Shown: positions 37,387-46,043, numbered from the stretch's first letter. The stretch: 64,000 nucleotides of DNA from Caldilineaceae bacterium (GCA_022842065.1 JALHQH010000031.1:67245-131244); one strand, 5' to 3'. Numbers and translations are program-made. Notes: a model not told the origin generated them from the letters alone.

Positions 37387-37794
37387 GTGATTTACGCAAG
37401 CGCTATTTTAGGCAAGCGCACTTGCGTAGGTCCGGTAGGGGATGATGCATCATCTGCCTATGATTACCGATTTATTTACCGGATCTTAACCCACAAAAAT
37501 TCTTCATCTACCTCCACAATCGCCGCGCTTCCTCTGCTACGCTGGTATGTAGTGCTGCTTCGCCTACAAGACAATCGAGGAAGTGGCTACACTACTCGGC
37601 CTAATAAAGTAAAGTAATCTTGCCAAGAACGCATGGACCTTGCTGGAAAAGATCATGCGCACGATGTAGATGCGGTCATGCAATCGTAAGATTTATGTAG
37701 CCAAAGAGCTGATATAATTAAGGTAATAATGTGCAACGTTCATCTGATACGATTGTGTATCAAAACAGAAAATGATGGTTAGGATGTTGATCGC
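37387..37794. other. Intergenic region
   Basis: 408 bp with no supported gene. It contains a short stretch near 37562 (TACAAGACAATCGAGGAAGT...) that reads YKTIEEVATLLGLIK, reminiscent of a helix-turn-helix fragment but too short to call. A TATAAT at 37713-37718, about 77 bp before the protease gene, is a weak promoter candidate without a good -35. Confidence 0.5.
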
Positions 37795-39159
37795 ATGACT
37801 ACAACGAAGCTGCCGTCCCCCCTCCTTCTTGTGTTCATTCTACTGAATATAATGATGATTGCTGCCACACTGACGCTTTCGCCGTGGGTGTGGCGGCCAA
37901 GCACAGCCACTGCCACGGGGGCGAACACCACCGTCTCGGCAGGTACGCTCCTTGCGCCTGCGCAGACCTTGCAGGCTTTGCTCGCCCCTTTACTCCAGCC
38001 GGCCACGGCTGTGATCTATGGCCAGATCGTTGACCGTGAGACGACCTGGAATTTGACCCATACTGAGATCGAAACGCGCTTTACTGTGGCCGTCGCGCAT
38101 ACGCTGGTGGGGCAAGTCGCGGAACGCATTCAGGTCCTGGTGTCCGGCGGTTATTTGGCTGACGAAGGGCTGGGGCTGTGGAGCTCTCATTCTGCGACCT
38201 TTGCCAATGGCGAAATCGTATTGCTTTTTCTGGTCGAGGATGAGGCCGGCTACCGCGTTGTCCAAGGGGAAAAAGGCAAATTTACATTGGGCGAAAGCTA
38301 TCTGTCGAATCCTGCTTTAGCACTGACCCTGTTGCCCGCAACGGTCGAACAGGCAATCGCCGTGCAGGCGACTAAATTAGGGCGTCGTGTCACCTTGCCG
38401 CCAACTCATACCACCTTGCAGGCATTGCTTGCCCGCCGCGCTGCTGTCGTCCCCGTTGCACAGCGCAGCCAAGGACCCTTATTGACTGACCCAACCTGGC
38501 CGGATACGACAATTCCAATCAAGATCAATATCAACTCGGATGGGGTGGGCGACCAGGTTGATGCCTTTCGTGCCGCAATTTTTCGCGCGTTTCGCACCTG
38601 GAGCGTGGTGAATGATGCCAATTTTACGCTGCTTTATGCGGGGGAAACAACCTCGACCAGCACAGGCTATAATGGGACGAATGAATTGCTCTTTATGCAT
38701 AAAGGCGCGAGCAGCCAATTAGGCCAAGCACAGATCTGGTTTACACAGAGCGGCACCATTCTGGAGGCAGATATCTGGATCAATGACGATTACAACTTTG
38801 CCGTCAGTGAAACGCCCGCCGTGGGCGAGACCGATCTAGAAAGTGTCGTGCTGCATGAGTTAGGCCATTGGATCCCGCTTGACCATTCCCCTGATGCGCA
38901 GGCTGTCATGTACGCAATCCTCAATGCAAGCACCAAGCGCGTCCTGCAGAATGACGATCTGAATCGCTTGATCGCCATCTATCCCTGCGATGCCCCGCCT
39001 TGTATCAACGAGCTTTACTTAAACCCGACCGAGACGCCTGTCCCAACTGTAACGCCAACCATCGTCCCGACTACGGTGGCTACTCCGACCCTTGTCGTCA
39101 CGGCTCCCTCACCTACTGGTGACAAGAGTATCATCTACTTGCCCTTTGTCACGCGCTGA
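37795..39159 (+). CDS. Secreted matrixin-like zinc metalloprotease
   Basis: 454 residues. N-terminal membrane/signal segment (residues 8-32, ending near AAT-LTLSPWVW), then a pro-like region, then a metzincin catalytic part: IPIKININSDGVGDQVDAFRAAIFRAFRTWSVVNDANF and the zinc motif SVVLHELGHWIPLDHS (H-E-x-x-H-x-x-x-x-x-H with Ser after the third His), followed by the VMYAIL Met-turn. A linker rich in Thr/Pro (TPVPTVTPTIVPTTVATP) ends in SIIYLPFVTR. The tail type, Y-L-P-hydrophobic-x-x-R/K at the very end, recurs in secreted Chloroflexota proteins (recalled) and may be a cell-surface sorting signal. Start ATG is preceded by AGGATG-like spacing. Confidence 0.85.
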   Translation: MTTTKLPSPLLLVFILLNIMMIAATLTLSPWVWRPSTATATGANTTVSAGTLLAPAQTLQALLAPLLQPATAVIYGQIVDRETTWNLTHTEIETRFTVAVAHTLVGQVAERIQVLVSGGYLADEGLGLWSSHSATFANGEIVLLFLVEDEAGYRVVQGEKGKFTLGESYLSNPALALTLLPATVEQAIAVQATKLGRRVTLPPTHTTLQALLARRAAVVPVAQRSQGPLLTDPTWPDTTIPIKININSDGVGDQVDAFRAAIFRAFRTWSVVNDANFTLLYAGETTSTSTGYNGTNELLFMHKGASSQLGQAQIWFTQSGTILEADIWINDDYNFAVSETPAVGETDLESVVLHELGHWIPLDHSPDAQAVMYAILNASTKRVLQNDDLNRLIAIYPCDAPPCINELYLNPTETPVPTVTPTIVPTTVATPTLVVTAPSPTGDKSIIYLPFVTR

Positions 39160-39203
39160 TCAGGCACCTTGGTTATTTGGCGACTGCCATTCGCAATGAC
39201 CAT

Positions 39204-40556
39204 TTAAGGCGCTAGTGCTTCATTGCCCACTGCTTCGGCGGTGGGCAAGACACTTTCGGCCAAAATAAACCCTCCAAACGTGCGGCGTAAGTCGTTATTA
39301 ATGGTTGCGACCAATGGTTGTAGTGGGGCTGGGAACTGCCATTCGTAGGCATGGGCGAGGCCGACGGCAAACGGGGCCAACTGTGGATCCTGTGCCAACC
39401 ACTGTGGTTGTAACGAGAGCCGCGCCGGTAGCGCACGATTTAACCCTAACCAACTTTCCAGTTGTTCGGCCGCGGTGAGGTATGCGATCAGCTTGATGGC
39501 CTCATCCTGGGTTTGACTGGCCGCCGCCACTGCATAGCAGGTTGTAAAGGAGACCGTTGCCCGGCCCGCTGGACCGCTCGGCAACAAGGTGACGCCATAA
39601 GCAAGGTCAGGTGCTTGTTGGGCCAGATAGGGCACAATCCAATTGCCCTCGATTGTCATGGCGGCCCGGCCGGCGGCAAAGGCTTCCCCTGGCCAGCGAC
39701 TGTCGAGCATAGCCGGTGGCGCGGCAAACCCTTCTAGCACCAGATCCACATAGAAATCCAGCGCTGCTTGGGCTGCAGGGCTGTTGATCGCCATTGCTGT
39801 CCCTTCGGCATCAGTAATGGCACCACCGCCTTGGTAAAGAAAAGGTAGCCAGCGCGAAAAGTCGGGGGGCAGCACCATGCCGTAGCGGCCTGCGGTCAGC
39901 TCCGTGAGCTGCTCGGCGTTGGCGCGCAATGTTTCCCACGTCCAGCTTTCATCGGGATAAGGCAGCCCAACGGCATCAAAGAGCGCTTGGTTGTAGAGCA
40001 GGGCCAGCGTATCGACTTCTTTGGGGACGCAGTAGGGGCTGCCGTTAACTTGCATGGCGGCGCGCAAATGTGGATCTAGATCAGGATCAGCCAGCAGTGC
40101 CGCCGGGAGCGCTGCCAACGCCCCCTCGGCGACCAGATTGGGCAGATAGAAGCTGTTCAGATAGAGCAGATCGGGCGCATTATCGCTGCCGAGCGCGGTG
40201 CGCAGGCGGGCGGCATAGTCAGGGGTGAAAGTGAGGTTGATGGCAAGGCCGGGCTGTTGCTGTTGGTAGTTGGCGACCAAGGCCTGCAACTGTTCATCTT
40301 CCGCGTCTGAGGTGGGCCAGGCCCACATGGTCAATTCGGTCTCAATCGGGATCGGGGTTGGTGTGGGCGCTGTTGCCGTCCCCCCCAGCCAGGCCGGCAA
40401 CGCTGGTTGTTGGCAGGCAACCAGCAGCAGCGTCAGGTTGACCAATAAACAGGTGGTAAGGCATAATCTGCCCCTTACCAACGCGTGCAAGGTTTGTCCT
40501 AACGCTGCCTTGATCAGCACCAGCTTAATGAGCGTTGGCATCCACAAACGCAGCAT
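39204..40556 (-). CDS. ABC-transporter substrate-binding lipoprotein
   Basis: 450 residues. Lipobox LLLVAC-QQ after a hydrophobic stretch marks a lipoprotein; a T/P-rich linker ([12 protein letters not shown]) follows, then the family 1 solute-binding fold of sugar binders: [77 protein letters not shown]. No permease or ATPase genes lie beside it, so its transporter partners are elsewhere. The listed start overlaps gcvH by 32 bases; a GTG at 40520 is an alternative that avoids the overlap and still leaves a signal peptide. The ligand is likely an oligosaccharide but not proven. Confidence 0.8.
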   Translation of the reverse strand: MLRLWMPTLIKLVLIKAALGQTLHALVRGRLCLTTCLLVNLTLLLVACQQPALPAWLGGTATAPTPTPIPIETELTMWAWPTSDAEDEQLQALVANYQQQQPGLAINLTFTPDYAARLRTALGSDNAPDLLYLNSFYLPNLVAEGALAALPAALLADPDLDPHLRAAMQVNGSPYCVPKEVDTLALLYNQALFDAVGLPYPDESWTWETLRANAEQLTELTAGRYGMVLPPDFSRWLPFLYQGGGAITDAEGTAMAINSPAAQAALDFYVDLVLEGFAAPPAMLDSRWPGEAFAAGRAAMTIEGNWIVPYLAQQAPDLAYGVTLLPSGPAGRATVSFTTCYAVAAASQTQDEAIKLIAYLTAAEQLESWLGLNRALPARLSLQPQWLAQDPQLAPFAVGLAHAYEWQFPAPLQPLVATINNDLRRTFGGFILAESVLPTAEAVGNEALAP

Positions 40557-40926
40557 AGGCGCTTGGTTCCATCAGCGCCGCCAGTTCGCTGTCCAGCGCA
40601 GCCGTGGGGGTAATCTTGAAAAACCAGGCCTGATACGGCTGCCGGTTGACCAACTCGGGCGTATCAATCAGCGCCTCGTTGATCGCCGCAATCGTGCCGC
40701 TGACCGGGGCCAAAATATCCTCGGCAGCCTTGACCGACTCAACGACCGCAATGGCCTCGCCCGCCTTGACTTCCCGCCCCACATCCGGCAGGTCAACATA
40801 GACAACATCACTCAACTGATCCTGGGCGGCATCCGAAACCCCAACGACCGCAACGCCATCTTCAACGCGCACCCATTCATGGCTCTCGGCATATTTGGCG
40901 CTCTGGTCCAGTTTATAATCAGCCAT
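40525..40926 (-). CDS. gcvH: Glycine cleavage system H protein
   Basis: 133 residues with the lipoyl-carrier fold: [71 protein letters not shown]. The lysine in ESVKAAEDI is the lipoylation site; lipoate is made by lipA (25573). ATG at 40926 with AAGGAG seven bases before it, better than the GTG three bases upstream. It shuttles the aminomethyl group between P, T and L proteins. gcvT is directly upstream; gcvP is not in the window. Confidence 0.96.
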   Translation of the reverse strand: MADYKLDQSAKYAESHEWVRVEDGVAVVGVSDAAQDQLSDVVYVDLPDVGREVKAGEAIAVVESVKAAEDILAPVSGTIAAINEALIDTPELVNRQPYQAWFFKITPTAALDSELAALMEPSAYAAFVDANAH

Positions 40927-40959
40927 CACTTACTCCTTCTGCACAATTTTAGCGGTTGG

Positions 40960-40995
40960 CATACGCATCACGTTTTACGCATCACGTATCACGTT
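40960..40995. repeat. CGTGATG/TTTTACG 7-bp repeat next to gcvT stop
   Basis: CATACGCATCACGTTTTACGCATCACGTATCACGTTTTA abuts the gcvT stop codon at 40996. Same family as the arrays at 9127, 42698 and 52757. Confidence 0.75.
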
Positions 40996-42084
40996 TTATT
41001 TGTATTTTGGTTGATAAAGCGGGCGCTTGACCACTTTGGCTGCTTTGGCCTGGCCACGCACCATAATTTCAATCGCTGTGCCCAGTTTGGTAAATTGGCG
41101 CGGCAGATAACCCATACCCACAAATTGGTCCAATGTTGGGCTTTTCATGCCGGTTGTCACATGGCCGACGATCTGGCCTGCAACTCCAATCTCATAATGT
41201 TCACGCGGCACGGCGCGTTCGACCATCTCAAACGCAATCAGCAAGCGTGCCGGCCCTTCTAACTTGGTCTTCAGCAGGGCCGAGCGGCCAATAAACTCAG
41301 TCTCCCAGCTAATTGCCCAGCCCAAGCGTGCTTCGAGGGGATTGGTGTGGGCGTCGATCTCGTGACCATAGAGGGGCATACAAGCTTCAAAACGTAAACT
41401 GTCGCGGGCGGCCAGTCCACAGGGTAAGAGTCCTTCGGCAGCACCCGCTTGCAGTAAATGATCCCAAAGGGCAACGCCAGCCCCATTGGGCAGGTAGAGC
41501 TCAAAGCCATCTTCGCCGGTATAACCAGTGCGACCAATCAAGGTGGGTACACCGGCCAACGCGGTTTCAACTGCCGTGCGCGTCGCCATCTGCGCCAGAT
41601 CGACCGTCGTCAGCCGCTGTAAAATCGCCTCGGCTTTCGGGCCTTGCAACGCCAGCATACAGGTCTGGTCGGAAATATCGGTCAACTCGATTTCAAAGCC
41701 CAGCGCATTGGCCTGCAGCCAGGCTAGATCCTTGGCGCGGTTCGAGGCATTGACCACGATCAGCCAGCGCGCGGGCAGGCGGTAGATAAAAATGTCGTCG
41801 ACAATGGTGCCATCGGTGTAGAGCAACAGGCTGTAGTGGGCTTCGTAATCGGTCATCTGCGCGATATCCCAGACCTGCACATATTGGAGAAAGAGCTCGG
41901 CATCTGCGCCCTTGAGTTCAAATTGACCCATGTGGGAAATATCAAAGATGCCGGCAGCGTTGCGCACCGCTTGGTGCTCGGTGGTGGGACCGGTGGGATA
42001 TTGAACAGGCAAGGCCCAACCGGCAAAGTCGACAATACGACCGCCAAGGGCCAGGTGCGTTTCATAGAGGGGTGTTTTTTGCAT
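40996..42084 (-). CDS. gcvT: Aminomethyltransferase (glycine cleavage T protein)
   Basis: 362 residues from the ATG at 42084, which has GGAGAAAG upstream. Family motifs: TPLYETHLALGGRIVDFAGWALPVQY, FDISHMGQFELKG, YSLLLYTDGTIVDDIFIYRL, VNASNRAKDLAWL, LALQGPKAEAILQ, GRTGYTGEDGFELYLP, GLAARDSLRFEACMPLYGHEID and GHVTTGMKSPTLD. It transfers a one-carbon unit to tetrahydrofolate and releases ammonia. gcvT and gcvH form a unit; the glcDEF genes nearby would supply glyoxylate, the precursor of glycine. Confidence 0.96.
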   Translation of the reverse strand: MQKTPLYETHLALGGRIVDFAGWALPVQYPTGPTTEHQAVRNAAGIFDISHMGQFELKGADAELFLQYVQVWDIAQMTDYEAHYSLLLYTDGTIVDDIFIYRLPARWLIVVNASNRAKDLAWLQANALGFEIELTDISDQTCMLALQGPKAEAILQRLTTVDLAQMATRTAVETALAGVPTLIGRTGYTGEDGFELYLPNGAGVALWDHLLQAGAAEGLLPCGLAARDSLRFEACMPLYGHEIDAHTNPLEARLGWAISWETEFIGRSALLKTKLEGPARLLIAFEMVERAVPREHYEIGVAGQIVGHVTTGMKSPTLDQFVGMGYLPRQFTKLGTAIEIMVRGQAKAAKVVKRPLYQPKYK

Positions 42085-42201
42085 GCATCTTTCTCCGTGC
42101 TGATCGGTTGCTAACACCAAAGAGTATACCGCTCTGATCGTCACCTTGGCAAATAGCTTGACTTTCCCATGACTTTTGGCTTATAATTTGTTGGTCTGCC
42201 T

Positions 42202-42652
42202 GCCCCCTTAGCTCAGATGGATAGAGCAACGGACTTCAGCAGTCGGTGGTGTGCTAGACTTGGCAACCATCAAAATAGGAGCCTGTACAGAAAAACTGAA
42301 TCTGTACAGTGGAGAATGCTGTATCGGTGAACCCTTCTCAATGGCAACACCGAGGAAACCTATGGTCGCTACGTTCACATAAAATGCGAACTCATCATAC
42401 AAAGAACAAAGGCGATCTTGGCGTACTAAAGGCTCAATTAACTTGAGGGTAGGTATACCAAAGAATAATCAGCAGAATGATTTGACTTTGCTGCTGATTA
42501 TCGTAGGGTTCCGTAGAGGCCATACGCATTCCACCTGTGATGGTGAAGATATGGTCCGGACCACAAACAGCCTTGCCAACAGCAAGGCCGGCAGCGAAAG
42601 CTGTAGTGGTGAGCTAATCCGTAGGTCGTAGGTTCGAATCCTACAGGGGGCG
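42202..42652 (+). tRNA. tRNA-Arg(UCU) interrupted by a group I intron
   Basis: The 5' half is 42202-42236 and the 3' half 42614-42652. Joined, they form a standard cloverleaf: acceptor GCCCCCT/AGGGGGC, D stem GCTC/GAGC, anticodon stem ACGGA/TCCGT with loop CT-TCT-AA (anticodon UCU), variable AGGTC, T stem GTAGG/CCTAC with loop TTCGAAT, discriminator G at 42652. No CCA is encoded. The halves cannot fold without removal of 377 nt between anticodon positions 34 and 35. It is followed immediately by a strong terminator. Confidence 0.93.
42237..42613 (+). ncRNA. Group I self-splicing intron in tRNA-Arg(UCU)
   Basis: 377 nt inserted after U34 of the anticodon and ending in G at 42613, as group I introns do. 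Core helices I can pair: P2 CTGTACAG (42283-42290/42302-42309), P3 GAATGC (42314-42319) with GCATTC (42526-42531), P7 GGCCATA (42518-42524) with TATGGTCC (42550-42557, one bulge), P8 CACC/GGTG, P9 CCTTGC/GCAAGG and P9.1 CAGC-GAAA-GCTG with a GNRA tetraloop (42592-42603). The motif CGGTGAA...GGCAACACCGAG aligns with the P4-P6 area of known tRNA introns such as that of Azoarcus. P1 is not cleanly resolved. It holds no ORF. Confidence 0.85.
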
Positions 42653-42696
42653 CAAAACAAAAGGCCAGACAATTTCTGTCTGGCCTTTTGTTTTGC
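42652..42696 (+). terminator. Strong terminator after tRNA-Arg
   Basis: A perfect 20-bp inverted repeat (42652-42671 with 42677-42696) with a 5-base loop ATTTC: GCAAAACAAAAGGCCAGACA and its complement. It is T-rich at the 3' end (CCTTTTGTTTTG). Because the palindrome is A/T-rich on both sides it could work on both strands. Confidence 0.9.
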
Positions 42697-42697
42697 C

Positions 42698-42795
42698 CAT
42701 CACGCATCACGTTTCACGCATCACGTTTCACGCATCACGTTTCACGCATCACGTTTCACGCATCACGTTTCACGTTTCACGCATCACGTTTTACG
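42698..42795. repeat. Array of 14 seven-bp units (CATCACG/TTTCACG)
   Basis: Fourteen head-to-tail 7-bp units, mostly alternating CATCACG and TTTCACG, from 42698 to 42795, ending three bases before the stop of the aminopeptidase. It lacks the 20-40-bp repeats and unique spacers of a CRISPR array. Related to the shorter arrays at 9127, 40960, 52757 and the in-frame copy at 10359. Confidence 0.85.
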
Positions 42796-42797
42796 TA

Positions 42798-44072
42798 TCA
42801 TCCTGCCGCCACCGCCGCAACAAACTCCCCCTGCGCCATTACCATAATCTCTTGCCCATTGGCACACTGGCCGTAGACATTCATTGTTGGCGTGCCGATC
42901 ATGAAGTCAACATGGGTGTCGGCGGCGTTGACGCCGTGCGCCGCCAGGGTTGCTTCGTCCATTGCCCCGCTGCCGATCATCCCTTCGGGGTAAGCTTCGC
43001 CAAAGGCGATGTGACAGGTGGCGTTCTCATCGAAGAGAATGTCAAAGAAGGTGATCCCTGCTTGGTTGACCGGTGAGCGCACATCAACCAGGGCAATTTC
43101 ACCCAGCCGCTTGGCCCCGCGAATCGCAAAAAATTGTTCCAGTACTTCCTGGCCGACGCCGGCACAATATTCAACGACTTCGCCCCCTTCAAAGCGGAAG
43201 TAGGCATCCTCAACGCGCCGTTGTAACGGAAAAGTGGGCTTGGAGGTGCGGACCCAGCCGTTGGTACGGCCATTATGCGGCGTGGAGAAGACCTCTTCGG
43301 TGGGCATGTTAGGGAAGAAGGTGACACCGCCGGTGGACTGCGCACTCGCGCCCATCCAATGGGGGGCATCGGTCATGCCAATGGTGAGATCGGTGCGCGG
43401 CTTACCATCGGGGCCAGTTGCGGTGTCGAGCAGGCGCAAGCTGCGCACGTCGTGGTGGTGGAGGAAATCGACGACCGCCTTGAGCAGGCGGTCCTGGCTT
43501 TGCCACGCCGCCACTGGGTCAGGTTGGTCGATCCGGCAAGTGCGTAGGATGGTTTGCCAGAGTGTGGCCGTCGCTTCGGCACCCGTTAGATCGGGATAAA
43601 CTTTTTGCGCCCAGGCTACCGTTGGTACGCCGGCCACACACCATTGTAACTGATTGCTCATCTGGGCCTGACTGTAGGCTTTAAGTCGTTGCGCACGCGT
43701 GCGCGCCACCGTCATCATCCGCCCTGGATCAACATCGTCATAGAGATCCGGGTGAGCCTCGCCGACTAAGGCCAGGCGCGCCCAGCAATCGTCGATCATC
43801 TCCTGATGGCGCGCGACTTCATAGGCGGGGAAAAATTCGAGCTGTTCGGGTGTGCTGTGCAGCAAGCGTTGTTTGAGCGTCGGCCCATCCCCCCAGTCGA
43901 CATGCACATAGCGCGCACCGGCCCGGTAGGCGGCGGCGGCAACAACGCGGACAAACGGGGCATGCTCCAGTTCCGCCCCAATCCGCAGTGGCTGGCCTGG
44001 TTGCAGATTGACACCCGTGCGAATCAGCAACTCGGCGTAGCGTTCGATCTGAGCTTCGAGCTTCGATGTCAT
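42798..44072 (-). CDS. M29-family aminopeptidase
   Basis: 424 residues. Matches the thermophilic aminopeptidase family (AmpS/PepS/aminopeptidase T): LIRTGVNLQPGQPLRIGAELEHAPFVRVVAAAAYRAGARYVHVDWGD at the N-terminus, then the metal-binding half: NMPTEEVFSTPHNGRTNGWV (E and H ligands), RFEGGEVVEYCAG, LGEIALVDVRSPVNQAGITFFDILFDENATCHIAFGEAYPEGM and HVDFMIGTPTMNVYG. It removes N-terminal residues from peptides with two metal ions. ATG at 44072 chosen: AAGGAA lies ten bases before it. Confidence 0.92.
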   Translation of the reverse strand: MTSKLEAQIERYAELLIRTGVNLQPGQPLRIGAELEHAPFVRVVAAAAYRAGARYVHVDWGDGPTLKQRLLHSTPEQLEFFPAYEVARHQEMIDDCWARLALVGEAHPDLYDDVDPGRMMTVARTRAQRLKAYSQAQMSNQLQWCVAGVPTVAWAQKVYPDLTGAEATATLWQTILRTCRIDQPDPVAAWQSQDRLLKAVVDFLHHHDVRSLRLLDTATGPDGKPRTDLTIGMTDAPHWMGASAQSTGGVTFFPNMPTEEVFSTPHNGRTNGWVRTSKPTFPLQRRVEDAYFRFEGGEVVEYCAGVGQEVLEQFFAIRGAKRLGEIALVDVRSPVNQAGITFFDILFDENATCHIAFGEAYPEGMIGSGAMDEATLAAHGVNAADTHVDFMIGTPTMNVYGQCANGQEIMVMAQGEFVAAVAAG

Positions 44073-44092
44073 TAGTTTCATTTCCTTTTTTG

Positions 44093-44215
44093 TAACTACC
44101 ACCCCTCCCGCGCCTAGGAGGCAACCGCTCCCCAGTTTGGGGAGGGAACCTTATCGGCTCCTCCCCAAACTGCACCCAGCGGGTACCCTGCCTGGGTGCA
44201 GTGGCTTGGTAGTTA
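44093..44215. repeat. Palindromic intergenic element between convergent-spaced genes
   Basis: TAACTACCA at 44093-44101 and its inverse TGGTAGTTA at 44207-44215 bracket a region with CTCCCCAGTTTGGGGAG and a CTGCACCCAG/CTGGGTGCAG hairpin (44170-44179/44192-44201). No coding potential; similar to the stretch inside the YfhO gene at 19042. Confidence 0.65.
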
Positions 44216-44233
44216 TGCGATTTTGTTTTTTAA

Positions 44234-45394
44234 TTATGGCTGTTGCTGCGCGATTTGTCTGTAAAGTGCCACTGTTTCGGCCGCGCAGCGTTGCCAGCGG
44301 AAGTGACTTGCCTGCTGTACGCCTTTTTCACATAACTGTTGGGCCAGCGCTGGTGTGCTGATCACCTGTTGGATGGCGGTAGCCAGGGCCTCATCATCCA
44401 GTGGCGGGATGAGGAGCGCGCCGTCACCGGCCGCTTCGGGCAGGCTGCTGACATTACTACAGACGACGGGTACGCCACATGCCATCGCCTCCAAGACCGG
44501 AAAGCCAAAACCTTCATAGAGACTGGGTTGGAGCACACAAGCCGCGCCGCCATAAAGGGCCGGCAGATCAGTGGCCGGTACATAGCCGGTAAAATGGACA
44601 TCAGCTTCTAACCCCAAGGCGGCGACCTGCTCGCGTATGGGGGCAAAGAGCCAGCCTTCGCCTCCGGCAATCAAGAGACAATGGGGTAATCCCGCCTGCT
44701 TGAGTCGCAATAGCGCTCGCATTGCGGTGAGATGGTTCTTACGCGGTTCCAAGGTGCCGACCATGAGTAGGTAAGGGCGCTGCGAGCCATCAGCGGCATG
44801 TAAGCTATAGCGCGCCTGTACCTGGGCAATCTGTGCCGGCGCGGCGGGGGCAAAGCTGGGGTCGATGCCTTGGTAGATCACCTGGATCTTCGCGGCGGGC
44901 GTCCTATATAGTTCGATCAGATCGCGTTTGGTCTGTTGGCTGACCGCAATAATGGCGTCGGCGGCGCTGACAAAGAGGCGCATGCCCACCGTGAGAAAAA
45001 GGCGGTTGGTCACCTTGTGGTGGTGGGGGTAGCGCTCGAAGATCAGATCATGCACCGTGAGCACTGTTCGCCGCTGCAGGTAGGGCAAGAGATGTTCGGT
45101 GGCGTGATAGAGCTGTCCAGGCGGCAAGCGCCGTTCGTAAGCAGGGCGGCGCAGCAGTTGGCTCGCCAGTACACTCAGCCGCCAGGCATATTGACCCATT
45201 GACCAGCTTTGGTATGGTACATTTTGCAGTGTTGGCGGCAAGATATGCCCACTATGGGCATTGTAAACCAGGGTGAGCGCCACCGCCTGCTGCTGTTCGG
45301 TAAAAAGATGGCTTGCCAATTGTTCCGCGTAACGGCGCAAACCGGCGCGCTGGTGAACCGCGGGGCCAGCGTCAAGAGTGACGGGTAGTCGCAT
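44234..45394 (-). CDS. GT4-family glycosyltransferase
   Basis: 386 residues with the GT-B fold. N-terminal acceptor domain GLRRYAEQLASHL; linker SQQTKRDLIELYRTPAAKIQVIYQGIDPSF; donor domain with TLEPRKNHLTAMRALLRL, VHFTGYVPATDLPALYGGAACVLQPSLYEGFGFPVLEAMACGVPVVCSNVSSLPEAAGDGALLIPP, which includes the E-x-x-x-x-x-x-x-E nucleotide-sugar motif. Last gene of the dinG/ResB-like/udk/GT4 unit, nine bases after udk. Likely a mannosyl- or glucosyltransferase on a surface glycan or glycolipid; the acceptor is not known. Confidence 0.9.
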   Translation of the reverse strand: MRLPVTLDAGPAVHQRAGLRRYAEQLASHLFTEQQQAVALTLVYNAHSGHILPPTLQNVPYQSWSMGQYAWRLSVLASQLLRRPAYERRLPPGQLYHATEHLLPYLQRRTVLTVHDLIFERYPHHHKVTNRLFLTVGMRLFVSAADAIIAVSQQTKRDLIELYRTPAAKIQVIYQGIDPSFAPAAPAQIAQVQARYSLHAADGSQRPYLLMVGTLEPRKNHLTAMRALLRLKQAGLPHCLLIAGGEGWLFAPIREQVAALGLEADVHFTGYVPATDLPALYGGAACVLQPSLYEGFGFPVLEAMACGVPVVCSNVSSLPEAAGDGALLIPPLDDEALATAIQQVISTPALAQQLCEKGVQQASHFRWQRCAAETVALYRQIAQQQP

Positions 45395-45403
45395 AATGCT
45401 CTT

Positions 45404-46033
45404 TCAACTCATCTGGGTCAGAATCGCCTGAATCCGGCTGACAATCATCTCCATCGCGACCCGATTTTCACCCCCTTCGGGCATAATGATATCGGCGTGG
45501 CGCTTACTTGCTTCGACAAATTCCAGGTGCATCGGCCGCACGGTGGCCAGATATTGCTCGATCACCGCTTCGGCGGTGCGCCCGCGTTCTTGGACATCGC
45601 GGCGCAAGCGCCGAATAAAGCGGATGTCGGCATCGGTATCTACATAGATGCGCATGTCGAAGAGTTGGCGCAGATTCTGCTCGGCAAAGATCAGGATGCC
45701 CTCGACCAGGATGATCGGCGCCGGGTGGACCAGTTGGGTTTGGGGTTGGCGACTATGGATGGCAAAATCGTAGCGCGGCATAGCAATCGGTTCTCCGCAC
45801 TGCAATTGTCTGATATGCGCGATGAGCAACTCAGTTTCCAGGCTACTGGGGTGATCATAGTTGGCCTGCGCGCGTACGGCCAGTGGATGATGGCTCTGAT
45901 CCCGATAATAATTATCATGGGTTAAATAGGCGAACCGATCAAGACCAACGCTTGTTTGGAGCTGATGACTGACGGTTGTCTTGCCGCTACCAGTGCCACC
46001 AGCAACCCCAATCACAAAAGATGACTGCCTCAT
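45404..46033 (-). CDS. udk: Uridine kinase
   Basis: 209 residues: the P-loop GVAGGTGSGKTTVSHQL, LTHDNYYRDQSHHPL, YDHPSSLETELLIAHIRQL, MPRYDFAIHSRQPQT, ILVEGILIFAEQNLRQLFDMRIYVDTDADIRFIRRLRRDVQERGR and YLATVRPMHLEFVEASKRHADIIMPEGGENRVA. It phosphorylates uridine and cytidine. With upp at 26648 it supports pyrimidine salvage. It lies ten bases after the ResB-like gene. Confidence 0.96.
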   Translation of the reverse strand: MRQSSFVIGVAGGTGSGKTTVSHQLQTSVGLDRFAYLTHDNYYRDQSHHPLAVRAQANYDHPSSLETELLIAHIRQLQCGEPIAMPRYDFAIHSRQPQTQLVHPAPIILVEGILIFAEQNLRQLFDMRIYVDTDADIRFIRRLRRDVQERGRTAEAVIEQYLATVRPMHLEFVEASKRHADIIMPEGGENRVAMEMIVSRIQAILTQMS

Positions 46034-46043
46034 TATACTTATC

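Noticed and set aside
37387..37617. 76-codon ORF after the second GNAT gene
   Set aside because: Starts with a TGA-ATT overlap, low-complexity translation and no family match.
40270..41262. 330-codon plus-strand ORF opposite the binding-protein, gcvH and gcvT genes
   Set aside because: Spans three well-supported minus-strand genes and their repeats; no protein-like pattern.
42085..42201. Possible glycine riboswitch before gcvT
   Set aside because: No tandem aptamer pattern or terminator; only a short leader between the tRNA and gcvT on opposite strands.
42698..42795. Regular short array that could be taken for CRISPR
   Set aside because: Units are only 7 bp with no unique spacers, no leader and no cas genes.
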